The notes under the pieces: model-generated
What the model saw: the letters and a program-made list of their open reading frames with translations, nothing else
What the model was told of the DNA's origin: nothing
The model's database searches: none
Origin: Dicaeum eximium
Taxonomy: Eukaryota > Chordata > Aves > Passeriformes > Dicaeidae
Length of the DNA: 64,000 nt
Reading direction: 5' to 3'
Assembly: GCA_013396995.1 (NCBI GenBank)
Contig: VWZP01006699.1
Span: 310,859-374,858 of the forward strand
Position numbers and translations under genes: made by a program
In this document: positions 61,001 to 64,000 of the stretch, piece after piece
Position numbering within the stretch: position 1 is the first letter of the stretch
How the letters are laid out: each line of letters begins with the position of its first letter

Positions 61001-64000
61001 CGAAGGTAAAAGGTTTTGTGTTCCATTACTGGCGCCAAAAGTTCTGTTTTCTTACTTGGCTTAGTTCATGACGGTGTTTTTCAAAGCATTTAAAAAGCAC
61101 CCGTTAGCACTTCACTCTGTATAAGTAAGGTAATAACGGGGAGAGTGATGTGGGAGGAGGGACATGGTGGGCAGGAATCATTATCCAAATTAGGTGTTAA
61201 GCTTTGGCTTCTGCCGCTGCCTTTGGTGAGGGTTACAAGGATTAGTGAAGAGAGGGAAAGGAACTTCTGTTTCTAGAGCATGACTATGAAAATAGACACA
61301 CTGGTAACTATGAACAAAATGGAAAAAGTAAATACAGTCCATGAAGTAACACCATCGGGAAAACAAATGTGCTCAAAGAAAAAATTTCAGAAAGTGCATA
61401 ATTCTCTGCAGCATTAAGCATTGAGAGCCAAGGTCTGTTTTTTTGGAAAAGTTCCTTTGCATCTGGATCGCCATCAGACTTGGAAGAAGAAAAAGTCTAG
61501 GAGGCCTGTGGTTTGGAGTGCGCCGGCACTCTCATTGCAGATTGTTCCATTTTCTTTGTAATAACAGCAGAAGTTTCATGTCTGACATAGAGAAGTCCCC
61601 GTCCTTCTCTGTCTCACCTGAGGTGTATTTTGCCACAGTCCAGACTCTGAAGAATGGATAGAAAACAAAAGCAGGAGCTGAATATTGCTTCCCACACAAG
61701 GCTCAAATCACATATACTACTATTTGCTTTAGCACCAGGCATTGCTCACCTCAAGGCCTGCTTTTGCACTTCATATGTGAGAAAGAGCTTGACACGGAAA
61801 GGAGCAGAAACTGGAAAAAAGATCAATGTATACTAGCTCAATTCAGTCCCTGAGAACAAAATATTGTGGTGTATTGTGATGATCTCATGTTCCAAACAAT
61901 GACACAACAGCTGCTAACTATGTCAGACCATTGCACTGTGTAGCATCCACATAAGAATGGCAATGGCAGTATGGAGTATTTATATGTAAAACATTAAAGA
62001 GCATCTCACATTCTATGATCCATCTCAGCTCATGTGCTGGTAATGTTGCCTTACAGCTTGGAACACCTGCGGAATTCCACAGTCAAAAAGTCATTGACAA
62101 ACTGCATCTATCTTATGTGAATAAAGAATTTTAGTAAGTTATTTTTGTCACTTTTTCTCCTTTGAGGAGAAGTCTGCATGAACTGAAGTCATGAGGCTCT
62201 TTTTGGCACTGTCAGGAATAGTCCCTGAATATATTTTGAAAAGATATTACAAAACAAAATAAAGTTTTTTTCAGTTATAAATTCCTGAGAACACCATTGC
62301 CAACAGACTGTGGAACAATTTTTGCGTTTAGGAAGTGATACATAATTTAAAAGTCATACTCTTTGGCATGACAGGGGAAAAAAATCTGCAGTTTATTGTC
62401 TTTCACATTCTAAGTATTTTTTCAGTCTGGTGGTAAACCAAACACTTTTATGCATTTGTTGACATGTCCAGTGCATTTGGCAATGTGCAAAATCCTTGTT
62501 ATTTGGGTCAGACAAGTGTCCTCAAAAACAAGGCAACCCAGCAGGCCTTCCAAGGCAGGCTGTGCCAGACTTGGTTTGCCCTGGTTCGGTGGAAGGGACT
62601 GCTACCCTAGAGCAGACCCTGCTCTGCACCAGGGCTGTGGCCTCTGCAGGGAGCTGGGCTGCCTGCCTTAGCCTCCTCATTCTCTTCCTGACTGGTCAAG
62701 GTCAGACCCAGGAATCCACTGCCCTCCACTTGGGGCATGCCAAGAGGCAGCACTCTTCATGAGCTCCCTATCACTGCCTCTTGGCCCTGGCCCAGAACTG
62801 GCTGGTACTCATTTGGCAATACCCCCTTATTTCATGCCTCCCTGCTACAAGTCACAGCAGAGAGACAGAAAAACAAATGGGCCGTAAGGGCAAAACTTCT
62901 TTCTTCCCAAAATGTAAGTCTGTGCATAAGAAGAGCCTCTGGAGCATTTGTACGAGCCAACTGCATGAATTGATGGAATTAACTGCTCTTATTTATTGTA
63001 CATGAGTGATTTATCTCCCCCTCTCCCCTTCAGGTACAGACTATCTAAAAGGCAGAATTTAGATCCTTGGTCCTCTCCCACCAGGCCCTACCCTCCTTCT
63101 CTGCTCCACTCTCCCTGGTTGCTTCTTTGTGTCACTGGTAATCTGAAATTAGAAGCTGCTGTCTCATTTGGCTGGTAATTGTACCTCCTTTAGAGAGGTC
63201 TCTCATTTTACAAAAGTTCAAGAACTGAAGAGTTTATCCTGGTTAGCAAGTTTGTTATCTTCAACGCTCTGACTAAAGGCAGCTGAAAATGAGGGTGGCA
63301 CATATCTATGATGGAAACTCTCATATATATAATGGAAACTCTCCATAGTCTTGAAAGAGACTTGAAAGCTGGATTTACAAACCATTTCCTGGGAACTACA
63401 TGAATACATCCTTTCTTTAAAATGTAGCAGGTGGGATCCAAAGACTAGATATGTTTACAGATACAGACAGAACTATGATAGCTTTTAAGATCTCAGACAT
63501 GGAGATACAATTCTCCAAAACTGGTGTTTGAATCAACTGTTTCATGTCTCCATTATGTCTCCATGTAACCTTATGTTGCACATTGTCCTCATTCATTTGG
63601 GTAAAGTATTTCTTTGAGTGAAAACCTGTAGATCCACTCAATAGCTATGAGATTCATATTGCCTTGTCTTTTTCTCGCTTTATCATGTATGTCACTGTAT
63701 CAGCTCACTTGGATGAGCAACTGGCTCATTTTAGGTGTGTGCATGGTAAAATCCTGAATGTACTTCTGAAGCTGCACTTAAGCAACAGCACTACTGAGAC
63801 ATGAGGTGCAACTGGGGGAACAGCAGCTGCCAAAAACATCCAAACCAAACAGTTCAGCCCATTTTTCTTCACGACAAAGATGCAGATGTTGAAATACATT
63901 CATGTTTACATCAAATACTGATCACATACTTGAATGTCTCAGTCTGCAGCATACATAAGTAGCATTCAGCACACATGATTTCTCTCACTGCCACTCTGAT
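58091..64000. other. Intergenic DNA to window end, no gene seen
   Basis: No exon of SRD5A2 or any other gene was recognised on either strand. A minus-strand frame at 58,746-59,261 is long but starts at a non-ATG codon and resembles nothing known. The interval 59,260-59,560 has the look of conserved non-coding DNA. Small internal repeats include CATGGGAATAC near 59,693-59,733 and ATGGAAACTCTC near 63,310-63,345. Confidence 0.55.

Overview
The window looks like avian nuclear DNA. Its only recognisable gene is the 5' part of xanthine dehydrogenase (XDH), on the minus strand, with nine short coding exons joined by conventional GT-AG introns. The interspersed repeats are typical of birds: CR1 LINE 3' ends carrying the usual avian terminal sequence, and small solo retroviral LTRs. 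The spliced XDH protein closely resembles chicken XDH as I remember it. A songbird is plausible from the LTR content, but that is inference.

Layout. Positions 1-17,600 hold XDH exons 9 to 1, read right to left, and the gene runs off the left edge. Position 17,599 is the start codon. A promoter region with two TATA-like boxes lies at about 17,600-17,900. The nine exons (17,546-17,599; 10,503-10,560; 8,085-8,181; 6,836-6,944; 5,759-5,885; 4,915-4,976; 2,163-2,261; 1,628-1,714; 222-363) sum to 835 coding bases, about 278 residues. All junction phases match and there is no internal stop. They encode both [2Fe-2S] domains with all eight cysteine ligands, the Cys-rich linker, and the start of the FAD domain. 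The molybdenum-cofactor domain lies outside the window.

From 17,900 to 64,000 I found no protein-coding gene. This 46 kb upstream flank is mostly AT-rich intergenic DNA. It contains one 1 kb CR1 relic (28.4-29.4 kb), an LTR fragment (39.6-39.8 kb), two solo LTRs with target-site duplications (43.8-44.3 and 46.1-46.6 kb), a few possible ancient SINE/CR1 remnants, a CpG-enriched GC-rich block (36.9-37.7 kb), a duplicated poly-T cassette (37.9 kb), and some stretches that read like conserved regulatory DNA (about 53.0 and 59.3 kb). In human the next gene upstream of XDH is SRD5A2; I could not recognise any exon of it here.

The most interesting points are a 30-bp in-frame tandem duplication in XDH exon 7 that lengthens the Cys-rich inter-domain linker by ten residues, the LTR-like TATA/AATAAAG arrangement in the XDH leader, and the two precisely delimited solo LTRs. 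I saw no CRISPR array, rRNA or tRNA gene, and no convincing new multi-gene system.
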